This document shows, one piece after another, positions 1 through 9,492 of a stretch of DNA of 64,000 nt; positions within the stretch are counted from its first letter, which is position 1, and each line of letters opens with the position of its first letter. Origin of the DNA: Streptomyces venezuelae (GTDB lineage: Bacteria > Actinomycetota > Actinomycetes > Streptomycetales > Streptomycetaceae); NCBI RefSeq assembly GCF_008642355.1, contig NZ_CP029193.1:4302001-4366000 (forward strand), in the 5' to 3' direction. The translations under genes and the position numbers were made by a program. Below the pieces are notes generated by a model, which worked only from the letters and a program-made list of their open reading frames with translations, did not search any database and was not told the DNA's origin.

Positions 1-54
1 GCGGGGGCAGGGGTGCGGCGGGGGAGACGGTGCGGCGTGCCTAGGGTTGATCTT

Positions 55-1395
55 GTGGCAGAGGCGGACCGCGGGAGCGGTGACGGGGAGCGGTTCGACC
101 GGGCGGTCGCGGGCGGGCTCAAGAGGCTGCGCCGTGATCTGGTGACGGCGGCGCGGATGCCGCTGCCGCCGTTCCGGCAGCCCCGGGTGCTGCGCTGGTT
201 CGCGCACGTCGTGGTCGTCGGCGTCGCCGTCACCACGGCCGTCGGGAACCTCGACCAGTGGTCGCAGCGTTACCACCTCGGACACACCGTCGGCACGCTG
301 ATGGCGCTGCTGCAGGCTGCCGCGCTGCTCGTCGCACTGGTGCGTCCGGTGCCCGCGTGGTGGCTGTCGCTCGTCGTGAACACGACCGCCTCCCTCCTGA
401 CGACGGTGCCGCTCCTCCAGGGGCCCGAACCGTGGCCGTGGGGGCCGCCCGCGCTGTTCGCGCACGGCACGGCGACGCTGCTGCTCGCGCTGCGGCTGCC
501 GGCCAGGGCCGCCTGGGCGGCCTGCGTGCTGAGCGTCGGCGTCCCGCTCGTGCTGCAGCAGACGAGCAGCCCCGGGCCCTACGACACCACCGTGCCCCTC
601 GCGGCCCTCGTCTTCGGCGCCGTCACCCTCGTCGGCACCCTCCTGCGCGGTCGCCGCGAGGCCCGCACCCGGCTCGTCGAGCAGGAGACCATCACCGCCG
701 AGGAACGGGCCCGCCGCACCCTCCTGGAGGAGCGCAGCCGCATCGCCCGCGAACTGCACGACGTGGTCGCCCACCACATGTCCGTCATCTCCATCCAGGC
801 GCAGGTCGCCCCGCACCTGGTCGAGGACCCGCCCGACGAGCTCAGGGAGAACCTCGCGGGCATCCGGGAGAACGCCCTCGAAGCCCTCACCGAGCTCCGT
901 CGCGTCCTCGGCGTCCTGCGCTCGGAGAACCCCGGTGACCCGGAGGCCGCCCCGCAGGCCCCGCTGCCCACCCTGGAGCGCCTGGACGTCCTCGTGGACA
1001 ACGCCCGCGCGGCGGGCCTGACCGTGCGCCGCGAGACGGCGGGCGAGCCGCGCCCGCTGCCGCCCGGCGTCGACCTGTCGGCGTACCGCATCGTGCAGGA
1101 GGCGCTCAGCAACGCGATCCGGCACGCGCCCGGCTCGACGGTGCGGATCGGCCTCACGTACGCGCGGGCCGGGGTGCACGTCCGGGTCACCGACTCGGGC
1201 GCGCGCACCGCCGCGCCGCCCTCGCCGGGCGCGGGCCACGGGCTGCTCGGCATGCGGGAGCGCACGACGATGCTGGGCGGCGACCTCGCCACGGGCCCCA
1301 CGCAGGACGGCGGCTACGAGGTGTCGGCGTTCCTGCCGACCGCGACCCCGACCACCCTTACGACACCGACCACCGACGGAGAGACCACGCCATGA
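55..1395 (+). CDS. Sensor histidine kinase, NarL/DesK type (first tandem pair)
   Basis: Membrane sensor kinase that would phosphorylate the response regulator just downstream. About 446 residues. The N-terminal half has four or five hydrophobic segments (about residues 45-195), followed by a linker and a HisKA_3 dimerisation region with the H-box ELHDVVAHHMSV (His near 235). A C-terminal HATPase follows (about 325-435) with the G-box GHGLLGMRERTTML. A GTG at 13 is possible, but the GTG at 55 lies 7 bases after TAGGGT, the leaderless arrangement seen at many genes here. Its stop overlaps the next start (ATGA). The input signal cannot be told from sequence. It is a close paralogue of the kinase at 2160, of the same length. 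Confidence 0.9.
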   Translation: MAEADRGSGDGERFDRAVAGGLKRLRRDLVTAARMPLPPFRQPRVLRWFAHVVVVGVAVTTAVGNLDQWSQRYHLGHTVGTLMALLQAAALLVALVRPVPAWWLSLVVNTTASLLTTVPLLQGPEPWPWGPPALFAHGTATLLLALRLPARAAWAACVLSVGVPLVLQQTSSPGPYDTTVPLAALVFGAVTLVGTLLRGRREARTRLVEQETITAEERARRTLLEERSRIARELHDVVAHHMSVISIQAQVAPHLVEDPPDELRENLAGIRENALEALTELRRVLGVLRSENPGDPEAAPQAPLPTLERLDVLVDNARAAGLTVRRETAGEPRPLPPGVDLSAYRIVQEALSNAIRHAPGSTVRIGLTYARAGVHVRVTDSGARTAAPPSPGAGHGLLGMRERTTMLGGDLATGPTQDGGYEVSAFLPTATPTTLTTPTTDGETTP

Positions 1396-2072
1396 CGATC
1401 AAGGTCCTGATCGCCGACGACCAGATCATGGTCAGGCAGGGCTTCTCCGTCCTGCTCAATGCCGAGCCGGACATCGAGGTGATCGGTCAGGCCGTCGACG
1501 GCGCGGACGCGGTCGCCAAGGTCGCCGCACTCGTGCCGGACGTGGTCCTCATGGACATCCGCATGCCCGAGCTGAGCGGCATCGAGGCGACCCGCCGCAT
1601 CACGGGCGAACTGCCCGGCGCCGCCGACGTGAAGGTCCTCGTCCTGACCACCTTCGACCTCGACGAGTACGTGTACGACGCGCTGCGCGCCGGTGCCTCC
1701 GGGTTCCTGCTCAAGGACGCGTCGGCGGACCAGCTCGCCGAGGCGGTCCGGGTCGTGGCGGCCGGGGACGCGCTGCTCGCGCCCGGCATCACCCGGCGCC
1801 TCATCGCGGAGTTCTCCCGCATGGACGGCGGGACGCGCGGCCCGCTCAAGCCCCGCGTGGGTGAGCTGACCGGGCGCGAGACGGAGGTGCTCGCCCTGAT
1901 CGCGCAGGGCCTGTCGAACGCGGAGATCGCGGCGCGGCTCGTCGTCGCCGAGCAGACCGTGAAGACGCACGTCGGCCGCATCCTGGTGAAGCTGGGCCTG
2001 CGCGACCGCACGCAGGCGGCGGTGTACGCGTACGAGACGGGCGTGGTGCGCCCGTCGGGACGCACCTCCTGA
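1392..2072 (+). CDS. NarL/LuxR-family response regulator (first tandem pair)
   Basis: DNA-binding response regulator, 226 residues. The receiver domain occupies residues 1-120, with the acidic pocket near the N-terminus (IADDQIMV), the phospho-acceptor Asp near 54 in VLMDIRMPE, and the conserved Lys in FLLKDAS. The LuxR-type helix-turn-helix lies at about 155-215 (LTGRETEVLALIAQGLSN). It overlaps the kinase gene by four bases, so translation is probably coupled and the two are cognate partners. It closely resembles the regulator at 3497, which raises the question of crosstalk between the pairs. Confidence 0.93.
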   Translation: MTIKVLIADDQIMVRQGFSVLLNAEPDIEVIGQAVDGADAVAKVAALVPDVVLMDIRMPELSGIEATRRITGELPGAADVKVLVLTTFDLDEYVYDALRAGASGFLLKDASADQLAEAVRVVAAGDALLAPGITRRLIAEFSRMDGGTRGPLKPRVGELTGRETEVLALIAQGLSNAEIAARLVVAEQTVKTHVGRILVKLGLRDRTQAAVYAYETGVVRPSGRTS

Positions 2073-2159
2073 CGGTCGCGAGTAGTACCTGCGACGGACC
2101 CCGCGGAACCCGTCTTGCTGTGGACGACCGGCCCGCCACGTGCCCTTACCTTCGTAGAC

Positions 2160-3500
2160 GTGACCGATACGACTGAGCAGCTCAAGGCCAGAGGCCCGAA
2201 GAGCCCCGAGTTCCACCTCGTGCGGGAGGCCTTCGGCGGCCTGCGCGAGGCGCTGTTCCACGACGCCTTCGCCTACCGGCTGCTGCCGCCCAGGACGACG
2301 GAGGGCCGCCTGGCCCGTCTCCTCCCGCGGCGGATACGCGCGTACGCCGTGTGGACCCCGCACGCCCTGGTGGTCGCCGCGGCCCTGATCACCCTGTCCC
2401 TCGCGTACAACGTGGGCTACGGCACCGACGCCGTCGCGCACCTCCTCACCGGCTTCATCCCGGCGGCGGCGGTCCTGATGACGCTGGTCAGGCCGGTCGG
2501 CGCCTTCTGGGTCTCGCTCGTCTCGACCCCGTTCACCGCGGTGCTCGGCAACACCTGGGACGGCTGGCCGTGGACGCCCGCCGCGTTCTTCGCGCACATC
2601 GTGGTGATGGTCGTCGTCGCGGCGAGGACCGGACCGCGCACCGCCCTGTGGATGTGGCTCGCCACGGCGGCGTACGGCGTGGTCACGGAGGTCTGGGTCG
2701 GGTCGCCCGGCGCCTCCGACGCCCCGATGATGCTGTTCGTCTCGGCGCTCGCGCTCCTCGTCACCACGGTGGTGCACGTGCGGCGCGAGGCGCAGCGCGA
2801 GGTCACCGTGCAGCGCACCGTCACCGCCATCGAGCGCGACAAGCGCACCCTCCTGGAGGAGCGCACCAACATCGCCCGCGAGCTGCACGACGTGGTCGCC
2901 CACCACATGTCGGTGGTCGCCATCCAGGCCGAGGCCGCGCCCTACCGCGTGGAGAACCCGCCGCCCGAGCTGGAGCAGGCGTTCGTGACGATCCGCGAGA
3001 ACGCGGTGTCCGCGCTCACCGAACTGCGCCGCGTCCTCGGTGTCGTACGGGCCGAGGACTACGAGGCGCCGGACGCCCCGCAGCCCACGCTCGCCGACCT
3101 CGACCGGCTCCTGGACAACGTCCGTGACGCCGGTCTGACCGTCGACAAGGTGGTCACCGGGGCGGTCCGCGAACTGCCGCAGGGCGTGGAGCTCTCCGCG
3201 TACCGCATCGTGCAGGAGGCCCTCAGCAACAGCCTGCGCCACGCGCCCGGCGCGGCGGCGCGCGTCGAGGTCGGCTACGTCCTCGGCGGCCTGGGCCTGC
3301 GCGTCGTGAACGGCCCGGCGACCGGCCTGGTCAAGCCGTCCCCGGGCGCGGGCCACGGCATCACCGGCATGCGGGAGCGCGTGACGATGCTGAACGGCGA
3401 GATGACGGCGGAACCGGCCGCCGACGGCGGTTACGAGGTCACGGTCTTCCTGCCGGTGCCGCCCGTGGACCGCATGAACCCGGCGGGAGAGGACGCATGA
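2160..3500 (+). CDS. Sensor histidine kinase, NarL/DesK type (second tandem pair)
   Basis: Second kinase of the tandem, 446 residues from the GTG at 2160. That start lies a few bases after TACCTT, so it is probably leaderless. A TTG further upstream would add 15 unrelated residues. Architecture matches the first kinase: several membrane segments (about 60-200), H-box ELHDVVAHHMSVVAIQ, HATPase with GHGITGMRERVTMLNG. The catalytic halves are strikingly similar to the first pair while the membrane halves differ more, as expected for a duplication whose sensing parts diverged. It overlaps the following regulator by four bases. Confidence 0.9.
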   Translation: MTDTTEQLKARGPKSPEFHLVREAFGGLREALFHDAFAYRLLPPRTTEGRLARLLPRRIRAYAVWTPHALVVAAALITLSLAYNVGYGTDAVAHLLTGFIPAAAVLMTLVRPVGAFWVSLVSTPFTAVLGNTWDGWPWTPAAFFAHIVVMVVVAARTGPRTALWMWLATAAYGVVTEVWVGSPGASDAPMMLFVSALALLVTTVVHVRREAQREVTVQRTVTAIERDKRTLLEERTNIARELHDVVAHHMSVVAIQAEAAPYRVENPPPELEQAFVTIRENAVSALTELRRVLGVVRAEDYEAPDAPQPTLADLDRLLDNVRDAGLTVDKVVTGAVRELPQGVELSAYRIVQEALSNSLRHAPGAAARVEVGYVLGGLGLRVVNGPATGLVKPSPGAGHGITGMRERVTMLNGEMTAEPAADGGYEVTVFLPVPPVDRMNPAGEDA

Positions 3501-4165
3501 CGATCAAGGTGCTCATCGCCGACGACCAGATGATGGTGCGCGAGGGCTTCTCCGTCCTCCTGAACGCGATGCCCGACATCGAGGTCGTCGGCGAGGCCGT
3601 CAACGGCCGCGAGGCGGTCGAGCGGGTCCGGGAACTCGCCCCCGACGTCGTCCTGATGGACATCCGCATGCCCCAGCTGAACGGCATCGAGGCGACCCGC
3701 GAGATCATCGCGTCCGAGGGCAACGCGAAGGTCCTCGTCCTGACCACGTTCGACCTCGACGAGTACGTCTACCAGGCGCTCCGCGCGGGCGCCTCCGGCT
3801 TCCTCCTCAAGGACGCCTCCGCGCGACAACTCGCGGAGGGTGTAAGGGTGGTGGCGTCCGGCGAGGCGCTTCTCGCGCCGACCGTGACGCGCCGCCTGAT
3901 CACGGAGTTCTCGAAGCTGGCGGAGACGCCGCGGCTCTCGGCGACCGTCCAGGCGCAGCAGTACGGGGAGCTCACCGAGCGCGAGACGGAGGTCCTCGTC
4001 CTCATCGCGCAGGGCCTGTCGAACGCGGAGATCGCCTCCCGGCTCGTCGTCGCCGAGTCGACCATCAAGACGCACGTCAGCCGGGTCCTGGTGAAGCTGG
4101 GGCTGCGGGACCGCACGCAGGCGGCGGTGTTCGCGTACGAAGCGAGGCTGGTCACACCGGGGTGA
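3497..4165 (+). CDS. NarL/LuxR-family response regulator (second tandem pair)
   Basis: Response regulator of 222 residues. Receiver domain with Asp near 54 (VLMDIRMPQLNGIEATR), Lys in GFLLKDASA, and a C-terminal LuxR helix-turn-helix (LTERETEVLVLIAQGLSNAE). The ATG overlaps the kinase stop. The main difference from the first regulator is the linker between the two domains (residues about 140-155). Three short, partly repeated phrases (gaggctggtca, ggaatgaggctggtcatgg) follow the stop and may simply be degenerate intergenic sequence. Confidence 0.93.
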   Translation: MTIKVLIADDQMMVREGFSVLLNAMPDIEVVGEAVNGREAVERVRELAPDVVLMDIRMPQLNGIEATREIIASEGNAKVLVLTTFDLDEYVYQALRAGASGFLLKDASARQLAEGVRVVASGEALLAPTVTRRLITEFSKLAETPRLSATVQAQQYGELTERETEVLVLIAQGLSNAEIASRLVVAESTIKTHVSRVLVKLGLRDRTQAAVFAYEARLVTPG

Positions 4166-4224
4166 GGCTGGTCATGACGGAATGAGGCTGGTCATGGCGG
4201 GGTGAGCGGGTCTAGCGTCCCCCC

Positions 4225-5451
4225 ATGGACGCAGCGCTCGAAGCGGCAGAGGTGTTCACCCCCTCCTCCCCGGAGTTCGTGGCCGACCCCTGCCCGGCGT
4301 ACGCACGCCTGCGCGAGGCGGGCCGCGCCCACTACTGCCCGCCCACCGGGCAGTGGCTGATCCCGCACCACGCGGACGTCGCGGCCCTGCTGCGCGACCG
4401 GCGCCTCGGCCGCACGTACCTGCACCGCTTCACGCACGAGGAGTTCGGCCGCACACCCCCGCCGCCCGAGCACGAGCCGTTCCACACCCTCAACGACAAC
4501 GGCATGCTCGACCTGGAGGCGCCCACGCACACCCGCATCCGCCGCCTGGTCGCGAAGGCGTTCACCCCGCGCACGGTCGCCCGGCTCCGTCCCTACGTCG
4601 AGCAGTTGGCGGACGGCCTCGTGCGCGACCTCGTGGCGGACGGCGGCGGCGACCTCAAGGCCCGCGTCGCCGAACCGCTCCCGGTGGCGGTCATCGCCCA
4701 GATGCTGGGCATCCCGGAGGGCGACCGGGACCTGCTGCGCCCCTGGTCGGCGGCGATCTGCGGCATGTACGAGCTGAACCCGTCGCAGGAGACGGCGGCG
4801 CGAGCGGTCCGCGCCTCCCTCGAATTCACGGCGTACCTGCGCGAGCTGATCGCCGCACGCCGCGCGAACCCGGCCGAGGACCTGATCTCGGGCCTGATCG
4901 CGGCGCACGAGGACGGCGAGTCCCTCACCGAGCAGGAAATGATCTCCACGTGCGTGCTCCTGCTCAATGCGGGGCACGAGGCGACGGTGAACGCCACGGT
5001 CAACGGCTGGCACGCGCTGTTCCGGAACCCGGCGCAGCTGGCCGCGCTCCGCGCCGACCCGGCCGGACTCGTGCCCACGGCGGTCGAGGAGCTGATGCGG
5101 TACGACACGCCGCTCCAGCTCTTCGAACGGTGGGTCCTCGACGACATCGAGATCGACGGCGTGACGATCCCGCGCGGCGCGGAACTGGCCCTCCTCTTCG
5201 GCTCCGCCAACCACGACCCCGCGGTCTTCGACGCCCCCGCCGAGCTCGACCTCTCCCGCCGCGACAACCCGCACATCTCCTTCAGCGCGGGCATCCACTA
5301 CTGCATCGGCGCGCCCCTGGCCCGCATCGAACTGGCGGCGTCCCTGCACGCCCTGCTGCGCCGCGCCCCGGCCCTGCGCCTCGCGGCGGACCCGCCCCGC
5401 ACCCCGAACTTCGTGATCCGAGGGTTCGAGGAGCTCCTGGTGACGGTGTGA
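4225..5451 (+). CDS. Cytochrome P450
   Basis: Soluble bacterial cytochrome P450 of 408 residues. It is a haem-thiolate monooxygenase needing a ferredoxin and reductase, neither of which is next to it. Visible motifs: I-helix oxygen-binding LLNAGHEATVN (about 250), ExxR in EELMRYD, and the haem loop FSAGIHYCIGAPLAR with the axial Cys near 356. The ATG lies 8 bases after TAGCGT, so the gene is probably leaderless and monocistronic. It converges with the kinase-like gene at 5470. No other biosynthetic genes sit around it, so a stand-alone oxidation or detoxification role is as likely as secondary metabolism. The substrate is unknown. Confidence 0.93.
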   Translation: MDAALEAAEVFTPSSPEFVADPCPAYARLREAGRAHYCPPTGQWLIPHHADVAALLRDRRLGRTYLHRFTHEEFGRTPPPPEHEPFHTLNDNGMLDLEAPTHTRIRRLVAKAFTPRTVARLRPYVEQLADGLVRDLVADGGGDLKARVAEPLPVAVIAQMLGIPEGDRDLLRPWSAAICGMYELNPSQETAARAVRASLEFTAYLRELIAARRANPAEDLISGLIAAHEDGESLTEQEMISTCVLLLNAGHEATVNATVNGWHALFRNPAQLAALRADPAGLVPTAVEELMRYDTPLQLFERWVLDDIEIDGVTIPRGAELALLFGSANHDPAVFDAPAELDLSRRDNPHISFSAGIHYCIGAPLARIELAASLHALLRRAPALRLAADPPRTPNFVIRGFEELLVTV

Positions 5452-5469
5452 CGGGACCCGCGGGCCCCC

Positions 5470-6369
5470 TCACCGCGGCAACGTGAGCCCCCACGCCCGA
5501 GCCCGCACCGTCCACGTCCGGGTCCGCACCGGGCCCGCCACCACCGCGTCCGCCCGGTAGCGGAAGTCCGCCCCGGACACCGTCACCGTCCGCGCCCGGA
5601 CCCGTACCGGCGACGCGTCCGCCCCCGCCGAAGGGGACGGGCGGACCTCCACACGGGCCAGGCCGCCGCCCCCGGCCGTGACACGGACGCCCTCGACGGG
5701 CTGGTCCAGGCCCACGAGCGTGACCCCGTCCGCCTCGATCCGGAGCCGGGCCGGCGGTACGGGACGGGACGGGCGCGCGGGGCGCGCCGCGAGCGTGCGG
5801 ACGAACGACTGGCACGAGCGCAGCCACGCGTGCCCCTCCGCCGCGACGCCCGCCCTCCCCGCGATCACCCTCGCTGAGGCGCCCGCGCCCACGGACGAGG
5901 AGACGTCCTCGGGCACGGACGAGGACCTGCCCGCCCCCACCGGCGGGATCCGGAGATCACCGAGGACGACCCCGTCACTGTCGTCCACCAGCAGGTCGAG
6001 TCTGCGCTCGGCACCCTCCAGGACCGCCCGCGCCGCGGCCACCGCCCCCGCCGGCACCCCCAGCCCGCGCGTCAGCGTCAGCGATTGCGCGGCGCCCACG
6101 GGGACGACGGAAAGCGCGCACCCGGCGAGGTCCCGCTCCCGGTGGAGCGCCGCCACCGCACGCAGCAGCGCCCGATCGTCGCCGATCACCACGAGCCGTC
6201 GCGTACCCCGCCTGGCCAGCGCTTTCGTGAAGTCTTCGGGGCCGTCGGGGAGACAGACCCGGACCGCGGCGCCCGCGCCGAGCACATCCTTCGCGATCCG
6301 TACCGACTCACCGTCCGTGCGCCGGGCGACCGGGTCGATGACGACTAGGAGCTGGTCGCGAGCCGACAA
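5470..6369 (-). CDS. Diacylglycerol-kinase-like (lipid kinase family) protein
   Basis: Resembles the diacylglycerol/sphingosine kinase catalytic family (about 299 residues, the usual size): an N-terminal nucleotide-binding half ([11 protein letters not shown], then [16 protein letters not shown]), a central stretch [18 protein letters not shown], and a C-terminal beta-rich half. The canonical glycine motif GGDGT is replaced by IGDDR, and the usual PxGTxND is PVGAAQSL. Nucleotide binding or catalysis may therefore be altered. The start is a TTG preceded by GAAAGGG. It is divergent from purA. It could be an active lipid kinase or a degenerate family member. Confidence 0.72.
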   Translation of the reverse strand: MSARDQLLVVIDPVARRTDGESVRIAKDVLGAGAAVRVCLPDGPEDFTKALARRGTRRLVVIGDDRALLRAVAALHRERDLAGCALSVVPVGAAQSLTLTRGLGVPAGAVAAARAVLEGAERRLDLLVDDSDGVVLGDLRIPPVGAGRSSSVPEDVSSSVGAGASARVIAGRAGVAAEGHAWLRSCQSFVRTLAARPARPSRPVPPARLRIEADGVTLVGLDQPVEGVRVTAGGGGLARVEVRPSPSAGADASPVRVRARTVTVSGADFRYRADAVVAGPVRTRTWTVRARAWGLTLPR

Positions 6370-6408
6370 CGTGCGCCCTTTCTTTTAGCCGTTCTTTGAG
6401 ACCTCGGG

Positions 6409-6453
6409 TAGCATCTTTGTGCAAGAGCCCCTTGCGCTATTGCGCCAGGGGCT
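6409..6453 (+). promoter_or_regulatory. purA promoter and leader hairpin
   Basis: TAGCAT at 6409-6414 is a plausible -10 box for purA, with only a weak -35 (TTAGCC, 6385-6390). Just downstream, 6426-6437 pairs with 6442-6453 (AGCCCCT...AGGGGCT, one mismatch, tetraloop TATT). The hairpin would form in the untranslated leader about 90 bases before the purA start. It has no U tract, so it may be a structural or attenuation element rather than a terminator. Confidence 0.4.
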
Positions 6454-6545
6454 TCGTCTATTCCGGGGCAGCATCCAAGGCACACCCATACGGCGGCTAC
6501 GGCCCCAGACCTTGGACATGCCCCGCCCGGAAGGGGTGTACGCCT

Positions 6546-7829
6546 GTGCCCGCACTTGTGCTGCTCGGTGCTCAGTGGGGTGACGAAGGCAAGGGAAAGG
6601 CCACTGACCTGCTCGGTGGCTCCGTGGACTATGTAGTGCGCTACCAGGGCGGCAACAACGCCGGCCACACGGTCGTCGTCGGCGACCAGAAGTACGCGCT
6701 GCATCTCCTCCCTTCCGGGATTCTCTCCCCGGACTGCGTGCCCGTCATCGGCAACGGAGTCGTCGTCGACCCGTCGGTCCTGCTCTCCGAGCTGAGCGGT
6801 CTGAACGAGCGCGGCGTCGACACGTCGAAGCTGCTGATCAGCGGCAACGCGCACATCATCACGCCGTACAACGTCACGGTCGACAAGGTCGGCGAGCGCT
6901 TCCTCGGCAAGCGGAAGATCGGCACGACGGGCCGCGGCATCGGCCCGACGTACGCCGACAAGATCAACCGCACCGGCATCCGCGTCCAGGACCTCTACGA
7001 CGAGTCGATCCTGAAGCAGAAGGTCGAAGCGGCCCTGGAGCAGAAGAACCAGCTCCTGACCAAGGTCTTCAACCGGCGCGCGATCGAGTCGGAGCAGATC
7101 GTCGAGCAGCTCCTGGAGCACGGCGAGAACATCAAGCAGTACGTCGCCGACACGACGCTGATCCTGAACAACGCGCTCGACGACGACAAGGTCGTCCTGT
7201 TCGAGGGCGGCCAGGGCACGCTCCTGGACGTGGACCACGGCACGTACCCCTTCGTCACCTCCTCGAACCCGACCGCGGGCGGCGCCTGCACGGGCACGGG
7301 CGTGGGCCCGACGAAGATCACCCGGGTCATCGGCATCCTGAAGGCGTACACGACCCGTGTCGGCGCGGGCCCGTTCCCGACGGAGCTGTTCGACGCGGAC
7401 GGCGAGGCGCTGCGCACCATCGGCGGCGAGCGCGGTGTGACGACGGGCCGTGACCGCCGCTGCGGCTGGTTCGACGCCCCGATCGCCCGCTACGCGACGC
7501 GCGTCAACGGCCTCACGGACTTCTTCCTGACGAAGCTCGACGTCCTCACCGGCTGGGAGCAGATCCCGGTCTGCGTGGCGTACGAGATCGACGGCAAGCG
7601 TGTCGAGGAGCTCCCGTACAACCAGACCGACTTCCACCACGCGAAGCCGATCTACGAGATGCTGCCCGGCTGGTCCGAGGACATCACCAAGGCGCAGACC
7701 TTCTCCGACCTGCCGAAGAACGCGCAGGGTTACGTGAAGGCGCTGGAGGAGATGTCCGGCGCGCCGATCTCCGCGATCGGTGTGGGTCCGGGCCGCACGG
7801 AGACGATCGAGATCAACTCGTTCGTCTAG
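6546..7829 (+). CDS. purA: Adenylosuccinate synthetase
   Basis: First committed step from IMP to AMP: joins aspartate to IMP using GTP, giving adenylosuccinate, in the cytoplasm. 427 residues, the normal length. The N-terminal GTP/IMP loop [19 protein letters not shown] carries the catalytic Asp. The second loop [11 protein letters not shown] carries the catalytic His. Also visible: [37 protein letters not shown] and [12 protein letters not shown]. The GTG start is preceded by GGAAGGGG; longer in-frame extensions lack family similarity. Its last 17 bases overlap the convergent gene at 7813. A strong hairpin follows the stop. Confidence 0.98.
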   Translation: MPALVLLGAQWGDEGKGKATDLLGGSVDYVVRYQGGNNAGHTVVVGDQKYALHLLPSGILSPDCVPVIGNGVVVDPSVLLSELSGLNERGVDTSKLLISGNAHIITPYNVTVDKVGERFLGKRKIGTTGRGIGPTYADKINRTGIRVQDLYDESILKQKVEAALEQKNQLLTKVFNRRAIESEQIVEQLLEHGENIKQYVADTTLILNNALDDDKVVLFEGGQGTLLDVDHGTYPFVTSSNPTAGGACTGTGVGPTKITRVIGILKAYTTRVGAGPFPTELFDADGEALRTIGGERGVTTGRDRRCGWFDAPIARYATRVNGLTDFFLTKLDVLTGWEQIPVCVAYEIDGKRVEELPYNQTDFHHAKPIYEMLPGWSEDITKAQTFSDLPKNAQGYVKALEEMSGAPISAIGVGPGRTETIEINSFV

Positions 7830-9417
7830 TCGTAGAGCTCTGTGGGAGGGGCGTCCCGGCACTGTCGCCGGGGCGCCCCTCCGCGCATACCCGCAGGCCC
7901 TCCGGGGTCGCGCACGGCAGGTGGCCGTGGGTGCGGATGACGTCGATGCCGGTGCCGCGCGCGTAGGCGAGGAACCCCGCGGCGAGGGAGTCGGCGGGCG
8001 GGAGGCCGTAGGTGTAGGCGTACTCGATCTCGCGGTAGGGGTAGCCGGTCTTCAGGAGCTGGTCGGTGGACGGCGCGTGGCCTTCCAGGTCGAGCCGGTG
8101 CAGGCCCTTGAGGCCGGAGGCGGCGCGGAGTTCGCTGTAGCCGATGGCGCCGGGGATGCGGCCGACGGCGTCGAGGACCTGGTCGGTGGAGTCGAGTTCG
8201 CAGCGGGTGACGGGCACGGACGGGTCGTCCTTGCCGAGGCAGTCGTTGGAGGACGCCTTGATCTCGAAGGTGCCGCCGAGGACGCGGCGCTGGAGCGTGT
8301 CGCGGGTGCCGGAGCTGGAGCCGCGGCTGACGAGGACGACGGGCAGGTCGGGCCCGCCGAGCTCCTTCCAGTTGCGTACGTCGCCCCGGTAGATCCGACG
8401 CACCTGCGGCAGGGTCAGATTGCGCGTCGGTACGCGGTCGTTGAGGACGAGCGCGAAGACGGAGACGGCGACGCGGGTCTCGGCGAGGCGGGGGAAGCCG
8501 TCGGACCCCGGCCCGTCGGAGAAGGCGAGCAGGGCCGGTGCTCCTTTGTTCCTTCCCTTGCCGGTGGACTTCCGCCCCGCGTCGTCGAGTTCACGCAGGC
8601 CCGCCGCGCTGCCGTGGGCGCTGACCGTGATGTCGGAGCCGGGGCAGTCGCCCTCGTACTTGTCGGCGAGCTCCTCGACGACCGGCGCGAACGCCGTCGA
8701 GCCGAGCACCGTCAGCTCGCCGGTCGCGCACTCGATGGGCGGCGGCGGGTCGTCCTCGCGGAGCACGATGATCGAGGCGAGGGTGACGACGGACAGGGTG
8801 AGCAGCACGGTGAGGAGCTGTGCGGGCCGGGACAGCAGTGGCGGCTTGTCGTCGAGGGTGGTGGACCGGTTGGGCTGCACGTCGCCCGCCTGGATGCCGC
8901 CGGAGAGGGTGACGTCGCCGCCGACGGGTCCGCCGGTGAGGAGGACGAGCAGCTTGTAGTGCTGACCCCGGTTGAGCGGGACGCGCGGGATGTGCAGGGT
9001 GCTGCCCTCGTACCGCAGCCCGGCCGCGGCCGTGAAGTGCTCCATCAGGTGGTCGTCGCCGGACGGCGCGGTGACGGCGAGACCGCGGACGGTGCGTCCC
9101 GTGAAGACGGCGGTGAGCCCGTGCAGGGCACGCCCGCTGTAGTCGGCGTCGGAGACGGCTTGGGAGCCGTCGTTCTCGACGCGCAGCAGGACGAGCGTGG
9201 CGTCGGACATCTCGGGGGTCTCGTCGAAGAGACCGAGGCGGGCGTTGGCGCCGCCCGTCCGCACGTTGTCGCCTATGGCGGTGTCCAGCTGGACCCGGTA
9301 GCCGAGCCGCTTGCGCCGGGGCACGCGCCGCTCGTACCAGAGCGCGCCGACGGTGGCGGCGAGACCGAGGACAGCCGTGAGCACGGCGATGGTGTTCTCG
9401 GCGCTCAACCAGTCCAT
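7813..9417 (-). CDS. Membrane-anchored PstS-like substrate-binding protein
   Basis: 534 residues. An N-terminal membrane segment (about 8-27, [20 protein letters not shown]) is followed by a beta-rich region (about 40-190) and a second hydrophobic segment (about 205-225, [19 protein letters not shown]). A C-terminal periplasmic-binding-protein type II domain begins at [20 protein letters not shown] and includes [21 protein letters not shown] and [16 protein letters not shown], typical of the PstS phosphate-binding fold. No pst transport genes are adjacent. It may sense or sequester an anion at the membrane rather than feed a transporter. The last 20 or so residues are encoded by the purA hairpin region and look unstructured. 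Confidence 0.75.
   Translation of the reverse strand: MDWLSAENTIAVLTAVLGLAATVGALWYERRVPRRKRLGYRVQLDTAIGDNVRTGGANARLGLFDETPEMSDATLVLLRVENDGSQAVSDADYSGRALHGLTAVFTGRTVRGLAVTAPSGDDHLMEHFTAAAGLRYEGSTLHIPRVPLNRGQHYKLLVLLTGGPVGGDVTLSGGIQAGDVQPNRSTTLDDKPPLLSRPAQLLTVLLTLSVVTLASIIVLREDDPPPPIECATGELTVLGSTAFAPVVEELADKYEGDCPGSDITVSAHGSAAGLRELDDAGRKSTGKGRNKGAPALLAFSDGPGSDGFPRLAETRVAVSVFALVLNDRVPTRNLTLPQVRRIYRGDVRNWKELGGPDLPVVLVSRGSSSGTRDTLQRRVLGGTFEIKASSNDCLGKDDPSVPVTRCELDSTDQVLDAVGRIPGAIGYSELRAASGLKGLHRLDLEGHAPSTDQLLKTGYPYREIEYAYTYGLPPADSLAAGFLAYARGTGIDVIRTHGHLPCATPEGLRVCAEGRPGDSAGTPLPQSSTTRRTS
7845..7882. terminator. Strong hairpin after purA
   Basis: 7845-7860 pairs with 7867-7882 (GGAGGGGCG...CGCCCCTCC; 16 pairs including one G-T, loop ACTGTC). 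It starts 15 bases after the purA stop and is probably its terminator, though no T run follows. It lies inside the 3' end of the reading frame on the other strand. Confidence 0.65.
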
Positions 9418-9492
9418 GGGCGGTGACGGTAGGCGGCGCGGAGCGAGCGGGCGGCGGCTTCGCGGTCCTGTCGGCAGTTGTTGCCGGAGGGT

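Noticed and set aside
1314..3356. Very long open frame on the minus strand (680 codons) across the tandem two-component genes
   Set aside because: Composition is Arg/Gly/Asp/Val-rich with no family pattern; it is a reading-frame shadow of the high-GC plus-strand genes, whose motifs are unmistakable.
4225..5451. P450 as part of a natural-product cluster
   Set aside because: Neighbours are two-component, lipid-kinase-like and purine genes. No PKS, NRPS, terpene or peptide genes lie within the window.
6396..6545. Upstream in-frame extension of purA (50 codons)
   Set aside because: It covers the promoter and leader hairpin, has no resemblance to the family, and the GTG at 6546 has a good binding site and the normal N-terminus.
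7813..9417. PstS of a phosphate ABC transporter
   Set aside because: It has two membrane segments and an extra N-terminal domain, and no pstC, pstA or pstB is nearby.
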